A stretch of 64,000 nucleotides of DNA from Afifella marina DSM 2698 (GTDB lineage: Bacteria > Pseudomonadota > Alphaproteobacteria > Rhizobiales > Afifellaceae). The notes below the pieces were generated by a model. The model had not been told where the DNA came from, searched no databases, and saw only the letters and a program-made list of their open reading frames with translations. The stretch spans positions 744,001 to 808,000 of the forward strand of contig NZ_FMVW01000001.1 of assembly GCF_900102695.1 (NCBI RefSeq), written 5' to 3'. Below, piece by piece: positions 26,436 to 33,443 of this stretch. Numbering within the stretch: the stretch's first letter is position 1; each line of letters starts with the position of its first letter. Made by a program: the position numbers and the translations under genes.

Positions 26436-26753
26436 ATGCCGGAGAAGAAAGAGCGCATCGTACGATTCACGGCGAATGACCTGCAGAAGATGCGTCATCA
26501 AGGCGAGGCCGGTTCGGATTGGAAACGAGCCGCCCGGCAGGGCGTGCCGGATGGAAGCGATCCGGACGACGCGTTCGATGCGGTCCCGCCGGACTGGGTC
26601 ATGACCGAGATGCCGTTGCCTCGCACAAAAACCCACGCCTCGATCAGGATCGATGCGGACGTCCTGGAATGGTTCAAGGCGCAAGGTCGTGGCTATCAGA
26701 CGCGCATTAATGCGGTTCTGCGGCAATACTACGAGCACCATCGCGAGCCTTGA
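26436..26753 (+). CDS. brnA: BrnA-family antitoxin
   Basis: 105 residues from the internal ATG at 26436 behind GGAGAAG. N-terminus MPEKKERIVRFTANDLQKM and C-terminal RHH motif KTHASIRIDADVLEWFKAQG and RGYQTRINAVLRQYYEHH are standard for BrnA, which binds BrnT and represses the module. It can be made alone from its own start or as a fusion to the BrnT remnant from 26286. With the toxin gone it is a solitary antitoxin or regulator. It lies divergently 81 bp from the DUF1638 gene. Confidence 0.83.
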   Translation: MPEKKERIVRFTANDLQKMRHQGEAGSDWKRAARQGVPDGSDPDDAFDAVPPDWVMTEMPLPRTKTHASIRIDADVLEWFKAQGRGYQTRINAVLRQYYEHHREP

Positions 26754-26848
26754 GACGTGTTCGAGCACGCATGAGAGCCGGAACCAATCGAGCCCAGGCA
26801 CCGTTGCACAGGAAAGCCGCTGATGTGGCGGCCTCAGGGAGTTGTGTG

Positions 26849-26998
26849 ATGAATCTTGTGCGTCGTGGTGTGTTTTTCGTGGTCCTCGCGTCTTTCGGCC
26901 TGAGCCTGGCCGCCTGCGAACATACGGTGCGCGGTGTCGGGCGCGATGTTCAGGACACCGGCAACGCCGTCGAAGACACGGTGCAGGGCAACCCGTAA
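26849..26998 (+). CDS. Entericidin-family small lipoprotein
   Basis: 49 residues. A signal peptide with lipobox-like LSLAAC (Cys ~23) precedes EHTVRGVGRDVQDTGNAVED, the repeated pattern of entericidin A/B. The mature ~27-residue lipopeptide would be anchored in the envelope. ATG at 26849 has a weak AGGGAG site. Two hairpins follow the stop. Standing alone on the + strand, it separates the DUF1638 and corrinoid-protein groups. Confidence 0.85.
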   Translation: MNLVRRGVFFVVLASFGLSLAACEHTVRGVGRDVQDTGNAVEDTVQGNP

Positions 26999-27008
26999 GC
27001 AGTTTTTC

Positions 27009-27050
27009 GGCCCGCATGGCCGCGTCCCGAATGGGGCGGCCATGCGGGCC
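27009..27050. other. Perfect 15-bp-stem inverted repeat after the entericidin gene
   Basis: Arms ggcccgcatggccgc and gcggccatgcgggcc flank 12 bp. No U-run follows, so it may be an mRNA-stabilising hairpin or protein site rather than an intrinsic terminator. Confidence 0.75.
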
Positions 27051-27072
27051 GAGCAATCCCTTGAAAGCAATG

Positions 27073-27098
27073 AGCGGCGCCCGGGCGCCGCTCTTTCT
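27073..27098 (+). terminator. Rho-independent terminator
   Basis: Perfect palindrome agcggcgcccgggcgccgct followed by ctttct. It probably ends the entericidin transcript; it lies 65 bp from the stop of the convergent corrinoid-protein gene. Confidence 0.7.
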
Positions 27099-27162
27099 AT
27101 GTGCGGATCGTTCCGAAGCTCAGGCTTTTTAACCCGGAGCTCTCGGCCAGCACCTGCCAGGC

Positions 27163-27867
27163 TCAGCCGGCCGCGGACGCCCGCCGATTGTGCCGGCGTT
27201 TGATGAGATCCGTGGCGGTCTCCACCGTCACGGCGGCATCGCGGCAATAGGCATCGGCGCCGATCGCGCGCCCGAATTCTTCGTTCAAAGGCGCACCGCC
27301 GACGAGGACGATGTAATCGTCGCGGACACCTCTCTCTTTCAGAGTATCGATGACGACCTTCATATAAGGCATCGTGGTCGTCAAAAGCGCCGACATGCCG
27401 ATGATGTCCGGCTGATGTTCCTCGATCGCGGCGAGATAGTTCTCGACGGGATTGTTGATGCCGATATTGATCACCTCGAAGCCGGCGCCTTCCATCATCA
27501 TCGCGACGAGGTTCTTGCCGATGTCGTGGATGTCGCCCTTGACGGTGCCGATCACCATCTTGCCGATCTTGGGCGCGCCGGTTTCGGCAAGCAGAGGGCG
27601 CAGGATCCCCATCCCCGCCTTCATGGCATTGGCGGAGAGAAGCACCTCCGGCACAAACAGGATTCCATCCCGGAAATCCTCGCCGACGATGCGCATGCCT
27701 TCCACGAGCGACTTGGTGAGGACGTCATAGGGTGCCCATCCCCGCTCCAGGAGAATGTTCACGCCCTCTTCGATCTCTTCTTTGAGCCCATCGTAAAGGT
27801 CGTCGTGCATCTGCGCGACGAGATCCTCATCGCTGAGTTCGGACAGGACAATTTCCTCTTCGGCCAC
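27163..27867 (-). CDS. Corrinoid (B12-binding) methyl-carrier protein, MttC/MtgC-like
   Basis: 234 residues from a GTG (27867) behind GGAG; a TTG six codons earlier is less likely. An N-terminal helical cap domain (~10-95, DGLKEEIEEGVNILLERGW and FVPEVLLSANAMKAGM) precedes the Rossmann B12 domain with GDIHDIGKN, His114 being the lower cobalt ligand, and VGGAPLNEEFGRAIGADAYC. It carries the methyl group between the MttB-family enzyme and the THF-dependent methyltransferase. The C-terminus is basic (KRRHNRRASAAG). Divergent from mttB-like with 223 bp between starts, presumably a shared control region. Confidence 0.93.
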   Translation of the reverse strand: MAEEEIVLSELSDEDLVAQMHDDLYDGLKEEIEEGVNILLERGWAPYDVLTKSLVEGMRIVGEDFRDGILFVPEVLLSANAMKAGMGILRPLLAETGAPKIGKMVIGTVKGDIHDIGKNLVAMMMEGAGFEVINIGINNPVENYLAAIEEHQPDIIGMSALLTTTMPYMKVVIDTLKERGVRDDYIVLVGGAPLNEEFGRAIGADAYCRDAAVTVETATDLIKRRHNRRASAAG

Positions 27868-28090
27868 AGACAGGCTCCTTGCCAAGCGTTTGCACGTGGA
27901 AGCGTCATCGCATCATGCGGACATTTAGGGCAAGCCAATGCTTTGATCACGACCTGAGATGATTTTGTCTGCGACGTGGAATGTTTCGAGTTTTCCCGCC
28001 GCGTCACACTCTGCCGCAGGCGGAAGACCATGCGGGCAAGCGGCGCTCTAGCCTTCGATGACGATTTCCGCTGAGGCAGGAGCGCTGAGG

Positions 28091-29662
28091 ATGGGCACGA
28101 CCGACGAAACGGCCGGTGTGGACGAGCGTGGCGGACGGCGCCGCCGGGCAAGCGGCGGAGCGGAGGCGAGGCGGGCGAAGCGCTCCGGCTCGCGCAGCGT
28201 CCAGTTGCCCTTCATCCGCCGCACGCTCGCCGAGCAGACGGTGCTCGACGAAGAAGGTCTGGCGCTCATCGAAAAGAACGCCGACACGGTGCTTGAAGAA
28301 ATCGGCATCGAGTTTCGCGAGGATCCTGAAGCGCTCAAGATGTGGCGCGAAGCGGGAGCAGACGTCTCCGGCGAGCGCGTGCGCTTTCCCAAGGGGCTGT
28401 GCCGGGAGCTTCTGAAGACGGCGCCTCAGACGTTTACCCAGCATGCTCGAAATCCCGAACGTTCCGTCGAAATCGGCGGCAAGGCGACGGTGTTCGCACC
28501 GGTCTACGGCCCGCCCTTCGTGCGCGATCTCGACAATGGCCGCCGCTACGGCACGATCGAGGATTTCCAGAACCTCGTGAAGCTCGCCTATCAGGCGCCG
28601 GCGCTGCACCATTCCGGCGGCACGGTGTGCGAGCCGGTCGATATCCCGGTCAACAAGCGCCATCTCGATATGGTCTATGCCCATATCCGCTATTCCGACA
28701 AACCCTTCATGGGCTCCGTCACGGCGCCGGAACGGGCGGCCGATTCAGTGGCGATGGCGCGCATGGTGTTCGGCGAGGAGTTCGTCGATCAGAACTGCGT
28801 GTTGATCAACTTGATCAACGTCAACTCGCCGATGGTCTTCGACGCGACCATGCTGGGCGCGCTCAAGACCTATGCGCGGGCGAACCAGGGTACGATCGTC
28901 ACGCCGTTCATCCTGGCTGGCGCGATGTCGCCCGTGACGGTGGCGGGCACGCTTACCCAGGTCCTGGCCGAAGTGCTGGCGGGTGCCGCCTTCACGCAGC
29001 TCTGCCGGCCGGGCGCGCCGGTCATCATGGGCACTTTCGCGTCGTCGATCTCGATGCAATCGGGTGCACCGACTTTCGGCACGCCGGAACCGACGCTGGT
29101 GCTTTATGGCGCGGCGCAGCTCGCCCGCCGCCTCAATCTGCCGTTCCGCTCCGGCGGCTCGCTGTGCGCATCGAAAGTCTGCGATGCGCAGGCGGCCTAT
29201 GAAAGCGCGCAGACCCTGACGCCGACGGTGATGGCCGGCACGAATTTCGTGCTGCACGCGGCGGGCTGGCTCGAAGGCGGCCTCGTCTCGTCGTATGAAA
29301 AGTTCGTCATGGATTGCGACCAGCTCGCCATGATGCAGCAGCTCTCGCGCGGCGTGGACCTTTCGGAAAACGGTCAGGCGATGGACGCCATCCGCGAGGT
29401 CGGACCGGGCAGCCATTATCTCGGCTGCGCCCATACCCAGGCGAATTTCGAGACCGCGTTCTACCGCTCGCCCGTCGCCGACAACAATTCCTTCGAGCAA
29501 TGGCTGGCGGAAGGCTCAAAGACGGCGGAGGAACGCGCCAACGGGCTGTGGAAGAAATGGCTCGCCGAGTATGAGGCCCCGCCGCTCGATGAGGGCATCG
29601 ACGAAGCCCTGAAGGAGTTCATCGAGACAACCAAGGCCTCGATGCCGGATGCGTTCGGGTAA
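28091..29662 (+). CDS. MttB-superfamily methyltransferase without pyrrolysine (glycine betaine-type)
   Basis: 523 residues from the ATG at 28091 behind AGGAG; an upstream ATG at 28058 is weaker. The whole ~500-residue MttB fold is read with no in-frame amber codon, so it is a non-Pyl member; characterised ones act on glycine betaine, proline betaine, carnitine or butyrobetaine. Substrate here is unproven; GbdR-like, Bmt and two sarcosine oxidases nearby favour betaine. Recognisable parts: SVQLPFIRRTLAEQTVLDEE, HHSGGTVCEPVDIPVNKRH, SGAPTFGTPEPTLVLYG. The N-terminal ~35 residues are Arg/Gly-rich (GGRRRRASGGAEARRAKRSG). Confidence 0.92.
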   Translation: MGTTDETAGVDERGGRRRRASGGAEARRAKRSGSRSVQLPFIRRTLAEQTVLDEEGLALIEKNADTVLEEIGIEFREDPEALKMWREAGADVSGERVRFPKGLCRELLKTAPQTFTQHARNPERSVEIGGKATVFAPVYGPPFVRDLDNGRRYGTIEDFQNLVKLAYQAPALHHSGGTVCEPVDIPVNKRHLDMVYAHIRYSDKPFMGSVTAPERAADSVAMARMVFGEEFVDQNCVLINLINVNSPMVFDATMLGALKTYARANQGTIVTPFILAGAMSPVTVAGTLTQVLAEVLAGAAFTQLCRPGAPVIMGTFASSISMQSGAPTFGTPEPTLVLYGAAQLARRLNLPFRSGGSLCASKVCDAQAAYESAQTLTPTVMAGTNFVLHAAGWLEGGLVSSYEKFVMDCDQLAMMQQLSRGVDLSENGQAMDAIREVGPGSHYLGCAHTQANFETAFYRSPVADNNSFEQWLAEGSKTAEERANGLWKKWLAEYEAPPLDEGIDEALKEFIETTKASMPDAFG

Positions 29663-29761
29663 GATCCCTTCAGCTGAGGCTGATGCGAGCATTTCAAGCG
29701 TATTGGCAGCCCGCAAACGTTCACTCTAAGATAGAGAGCGCTTTCTTGAGGGGGGGAGAAA

Positions 29762-30466
29762 ATGGCTGTTCTGATCGAGGTCTCTGGCGGAACCTCGGAA
29801 GGATTTCTTATTGATGAGAAAGAAATAAGAAGAATTATAGATATAGTAATAGAAAAATTAGCATATCAGGATGATTTAAGATTCAGGTTAAAATATAAGT
29901 TGGCAAACGGTGCAATTCTAGAGCCAGATAAAATTGATAATTTATTTAATGAAGAAAATATAGGCACTAAAAAGATAATAAGTATTGGACTATATTGGTT
30001 CGGAGATGCTGAAGAAGAGAGAGGAGAGATAGAATTTATAAATTTGCACCACGACGAAGACGCAGGAAAATCTATAAGATACAAATTTATAGGAACAAAT
30101 AGGGATGCATTGTTTGTTCTTTCCTCTGAGTTAGATGAAAGAATCAAAAAAGTATCCGTAATAAAATTAAAAAAACAGTATATTCAGTTAGTGGTATTAA
30201 TAATTATGCTGATTGCGTCTTGGGTTCCTATTGTGCTAATGGATGAGCCCGCAAAATACAAGTCAATTGCTGATTCATTTCTGATGAGAGATAATATAAC
30301 TCCAAGAAACATTATCGAATTTATGAAAGAAACTAAGAGTAGCGTGCCAGCTTTTATCCAATTTTATCCAGTTGTTATGGTATTTTTTTGTGGGTTCTTA
30401 TCTTGCATCTGGATATATAGTCAGCAAGTTATTCCATCCATTCAATTTTTCGATCGGGGAAAATGA
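29762..30466 (+). CDS. AT-rich membrane-protein gene of unknown function, frameshifted near its 3' end
   Basis: 234 residues to the stop at 30466. ATG at 29762 follows a G-rich site. Residues ~1-135 are soluble and charged (EKEIRRIIDIVIEKLAYQDD); hydrophobic helices lie at ~141-160 (LVVLIIMLIASWVPIVLM) and ~202-222 (YPVVMVFFCGFLSCIWIY). I recognise no family. From about codon 16 the body is very AT-rich (roughly 30% GC by eye, many ATA/AGA/AAA codons), unlike every neighbour, so it was probably acquired. A one-base change in a T5 run (30446-30450) would extend it to ~273 residues. Confidence 0.6.
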   Translation: MAVLIEVSGGTSEGFLIDEKEIRRIIDIVIEKLAYQDDLRFRLKYKLANGAILEPDKIDNLFNEENIGTKKIISIGLYWFGDAEEERGEIEFINLHHDEDAGKSIRYKFIGTNRDALFVLSSELDERIKKVSVIKLKKQYIQLVVLIIMLIASWVPIVLMDEPAKYKSIADSFLMRDNITPRNIIEFMKETKSSVPAFIQFYPVVMVFFCGFLSCIWIYSQQVIPSIQFFDRGK

Positions 30467-30584
30467 GAAAATAATAGAGAAAAGGAGGGCGCGCGTACGG
30501 TTTTGGGCGGCAGGTGTATTTGGAGCACTGCTGTTGGGTATTCTCGCTAGCTATCTCGCTGGCTTTTTGCCTTCGGAATGGTAG
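30451..30584 (+). pseudogene. Out-of-frame 3' part of the AT-rich membrane-protein gene
   Basis: Reading one base later gives SIGENEKIIEKRRARVRFWA then a third transmembrane helix (AGVFGALLLGILASYLAGFL) and the stop at 30584. Removing one T at 30446-30450 joins it to the upstream frame. From ~30485 base composition returns to normal for the window. It may be a real mutation, a sequence error or programmed shifting. Confidence 0.6.
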
Positions 30585-30617
30585 CGGATTGGGGATGTCG
30601 AAGGCTCTGCTCGATCC

Positions 30618-30997
30618 CGCCACCCTCTTGAGATCGTCGTCGCGATTCTGTCGCTGATTCCTCTTTCCGCCGGCGCGGCGGGAATCGTCCTCGGCTCGGC
30701 CTCTGTTTGAGGTCGATCCGTCCTGACCGGCTGACCTCGACAGTCATCTGCGCTTCCTGTCGGGCGTGTTTTCGCCGTCGGCGTTGCCTTACTCTCCCGT
30801 GCGCCGTGGATCGAGACGAAGACGCGGCGCTTCCGGCTGGTCTCGGACTCGTCTTCACTCGCGGGCTAGCGCGGCTTCTCTCACTCGTTCGCGCGGGGGC
30901 GCCGTCGTCCGGCGATCTCGGAGGCCTCGTCATGGGGCTTGGCGTCGCGACGTGCCTCGTCCTCTGGCAAGCGATGGCGACGCAGCAGAGGCTTTGA
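30618..30997 (+). pseudogene. Decayed DUF4345 family gene, paralogue of the gene at 32529-32960
   Basis: Translated fragments match the intact DUF4345 protein segment by segment: IVVAILSLIPLSAGAA, then DLDSHLRFLSGV-like sequence, then GLARLLSLVRAGAPSSGDLG and GLVMGLGVATCLVLWQ. In-frame stops (for example tga at about 30708) and several small indels break the frame. It begins just after the AT-rich gene. Nucleotide identity is high enough to align by eye, so this is a local duplicate or a horizontally gained relative that lost function. Confidence 0.85.
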
Positions 30998-31003
30998 ATT
31001 GTC

Positions 31004-31630
31004 TCACACCGGCGCGTCGAAGGGCTGATAGATCGTCTTGAAAGCGGGCAGCGCTTCGAGCCGTTGCGCATGGGCCTTGAGCGCCGGATAGGCGTCCATG
31101 TCGACGAGACCCGGATGCGCCTCGCTCAAGAAGCGCAACGCGGTCGCGACGAAAATGTCGGCATGGCCGATCGACGATCCGAGCCAGTAGGGCGCCTCGA
31201 GCCGCTTGCGGTCGGTCTCCAGCACCTCCAGCACGCCGGCAATCTGGTTGCGGCAGCGCTCCATCCAGACGTCGGATTTCTCCCCATGCAGGCGCAATTC
31301 GTAGATGAGGCTGACGGCCTTGTCGGCGAGCCCTGAGGCGAGCGAGGCGATCTTGATCGCGCGGTGGCGCGCCGGCTCTTCGATCGGGAACATCGCCCGT
31401 TCGGCCCCGACGAGATTGTCGAGATAATCGAGGATGGCGTGGCTTTCGATGAGGACGTCGCCATTGTCGAGGACGAGCGTCGGCACCCGCATCAAAGGGT
31501 TGTAGGCGCGGATCTTGTCGCCATCACCGAAGACGGACCAGGGCCGGTGCTCGAACGGTATGTCGTAGAGCGTGAGCGCGACGCCGACGCGCCGCACGAA
31601 AGGGGAATCATATTGGCCGATGAGGATCAT
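31004..31630 (-). CDS. Glutathione S-transferase family protein
   Basis: 208 residues. Thioredoxin-like N-terminal domain (ILIGQYDSPFVRRVGVALTL, cis-Pro in RVPTLVLDNG, ESHAILDYLD glutathione-contact segment) and an all-helical C-terminal domain with SIGHADIFVATALRFL. Catalyses glutathione conjugation or transfer in the cytosol; the substrate is unknown. ATG at 31630. Its stop is 6 bp from the DUF4345 pseudogene. Confidence 0.9.
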   Translation of the reverse strand: MILIGQYDSPFVRRVGVALTLYDIPFEHRPWSVFGDGDKIRAYNPLMRVPTLVLDNGDVLIESHAILDYLDNLVGAERAMFPIEEPARHRAIKIASLASGLADKAVSLIYELRLHGEKSDVWMERCRNQIAGVLEVLETDRKRLEAPYWLGSSIGHADIFVATALRFLSEAHPGLVDMDAYPALKAHAQRLEALPAFKTIYQPFDAPV

Positions 31631-31688
31631 GCTTGCCCCCTGAAAAGCTCAGGAATAGGTACCTGCGCAGCGAGATGGAGACAAGCTG

Positions 31689-32351
31689 GTGCTGAGCGAG
31701 ATCGCAGCGAGGCTGAGACGTCACGGCCTCATCCTGCGCGGCGGATTTCACCCTAACAAGGACGAGGCGGGGCTCGACGGCTGTGGCACGGTCCTCCTCG
31801 TCGGCAATGCCGGGCCGGCGATGTGGAAGGCCTTTGCGCCACATGCGGGGGAGGGCGGCGACCCGCTCGACCGCTGGACTGAGCACGTCGTGGAGCCGCT
31901 TGCGGAAGCTTTCGGCGGCAAGGCGGTCTACCCGTTCGATCGGCCGCATCAGCCGTTCCAGCGCTGGGCAGGGAGAGCGGAAGGGCTCGAGCCGTCGCCG
32001 CTCGGCATCCTAATTCATCCCGAATATGGGCTCTGGCACGCCTACCGCGCCGCTCTGCTCTTCGCCGAACGTCTCGATCTGCCGCCGCGTCCAGCTCCAG
32101 ACATGCCGTGCGAGAGCTGCGCCGAAAAACCCTGTCTCAAAACCTGCCCGGCCGGCGCCGTCAGCGAAGCGGCCTATGACGTGGCGGCCTGCGCCGCCCA
32201 TATCGTGAGACGCGGGGCCGATTGTCTCGCCATCGGCTGCCATGCCCGCAACGCCTGTCCGGTCGGCGCCGCTTATCGCTATCAACCGGCGGAGACGGCG
32301 TTTCACATGCGGGCTTTTGCGCGCTTCCTGCCCCGCGCCGCAACCGCCTGA
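31689..32351 (+). CDS. 4Fe-4S ferredoxin-like protein (distant QueG-like fold)
   Basis: 220 residues, GTG start at 31689 behind GGAG. The N-terminal ~130 residues (LDGCGTVLLVGNAGPAMWKA, GILIHPEYGLWHAYRAALLF) resemble the corrinoid-binding half of epoxyqueuosine reductase-like proteins. A Cys-rich segment follows: CESCAEKPCLKTCPAGAV and a second group CAAH..CLAIGCHARNACPVG, sufficient for one or two Fe-S clusters. Annotated in related genomes simply as ferredoxin; the reaction is unknown. A link to the corrinoid system would be speculation. Divergent from GST with 58 bp. Confidence 0.75.
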   Translation: MLSEIAARLRRHGLILRGGFHPNKDEAGLDGCGTVLLVGNAGPAMWKAFAPHAGEGGDPLDRWTEHVVEPLAEAFGGKAVYPFDRPHQPFQRWAGRAEGLEPSPLGILIHPEYGLWHAYRAALLFAERLDLPPRPAPDMPCESCAEKPCLKTCPAGAVSEAAYDVAACAAHIVRRGADCLAIGCHARNACPVGAAYRYQPAETAFHMRAFARFLPRAATA

Positions 32352-32528
32352 GGAGAGACGAGCACGGGACACCGGTTCGTTGGCGCTCCGAAGGCTGTTC
32401 GAGGACCGATGTGCACGGTTGCGCGGGTACGGTTCCGTCTCGCCGAGGGAACACCGGGAGAGGGGAGCGGTTTTTGTCCGGTCAGCCGCGGCGCGTGACC
32501 GAGCCCGCGCGAGAAAGGTCGGATCCCC

Positions 32529-32960
32529 TTGCCCACTTCGCGAGAACGCCTTCTTCTCCAGATTGTCGTTGCGATCCTATCGCTGATCCCGCTTTCCGCC
32601 GGCGCAGCGTGCGTCGTCCTCGGACCCGGCTTCCTGCAGGCGTCGGCCCCGTGGCCGGTCGACCTCGACAGCCATCTGCGCTTTCTCTCCGGCGTCTTCT
32701 TCGGCGTCGGCCTCGCTTTTCTCTCCTGCGTCCCGGCGATCGAGAGGAAGGGGGAGCGCTTCCGACTCCTTTCCATGCTGATCGTTCTCGGCGGCCTCGC
32801 CAGGCTTCTCTCGCTGGTGCTTGCGGGCTCGCCTTCGCCCGGTCATGTCGGCGGCCTCGTCATGGAGCTCGCGGTGGTGCCGTGTCTCGTTGTCTGGCAG
32901 AGGCGGGTGGCCCGCCTCAGATCGCGAACAGGATCTGCAGCGCGAAGATCACCCACATGA
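32529..32960 (+). CDS. DUF4345 family membrane protein
   Basis: 143 residues, TTG start at 32529. Four hydrophobic helices with the DUF4345 pattern: IVVAILSLIPLSAGAACVVL, SHLRFLSGVFFGVGLAFLSC, LGGLARLLSLVLAGSPSPGH and LVMELAVVPCLVVWQRRVA. Function unknown. The last 44 bp overlap the end of the convergent MAPEG gene, so the C-terminal ~14 residues are probably an extension. A broken paralogue lies at 30618-30997. Confidence 0.85.
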   Translation: MPTSRERLLLQIVVAILSLIPLSAGAACVVLGPGFLQASAPWPVDLDSHLRFLSGVFFGVGLAFLSCVPAIERKGERFRLLSMLIVLGGLARLLSLVLAGSPSPGHVGGLVMELAVVPCLVVWQRRVARLRSRTGSAARRSPT

Positions 32961-33339
32961 GGAGAAGGACGAAGAGGCCGAAAGTGAAGGCGCGGAAGCG
33001 GGAGCGAAGTTCGTTGGAGCCGATGTGGATATAGGCGTGCAGAAGGCGGCTCGCGACGAAGATGAAGCTCAAGATGACGAAGACGAAGCCCGTCTTGTTC
33101 GTCAGGACCGCCAGCGCCGTGAGGGCATAAAAGAGGACCGGCAGCTCGAACTGGTTGCGATAGCAATTGGCGGCCTGCAGGGCTTTTGCCGGCCAGTTCG
33201 GCTCGTTGAGCGCGATCTCGTCGGGCTTTACTTCCCCGCGGCGGATCGCGGCGAACCGCACCCGCCCCATATGGATGGCGAGAAAGAAGGTGAGCCCGAC
33301 CTGGATGAAGGTGGGCAAAAGAACGAGGAAGAGCGGCAT
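32917..33339 (-). CDS. MAPEG family membrane protein
   Basis: 140 residues with four transmembrane helices. EPNWPAKALQAANCYRNQFE followed by LPVLFYALTALAVL is the MAPEG core; the family includes microsomal glutathione transferases and many unassigned bacterial members. The GST gene nearby may be coincidental. ATG at 33339; the 3' end overlaps the convergent DUF4345 gene by 44 bp. Confidence 0.88.
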   Translation of the reverse strand: MPLFLVLLPTFIQVGLTFFLAIHMGRVRFAAIRRGEVKPDEIALNEPNWPAKALQAANCYRNQFELPVLFYALTALAVLTNKTGFVFVILSFIFVASRLLHAYIHIGSNELRSRFRAFTFGLFVLLLMWVIFALQILFAI

Positions 33340-33443
33340 TGAGGCTCCGGTTCAAAGGATGAGACAGCGTAAGGCGGGTGATGTGCAAGACCAAGGGGCG
33401 GGACCGCCCCTTGGCTTTTTGAGATCGCCCCTGGAAGGGCGCG

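Noticed and set aside
28091-29662. Pyrrolysine-containing trimethylamine methyltransferase
   Set aside because: The frame is continuous with no internal amber codon, and no pylBCD/pylS genes are present.
30372-30584. Independent 70-codon gene
   Set aside because: It overlaps the AT-rich gene's end, has no ribosome site, and reads as that gene's missing C-terminus after a one-base correction.
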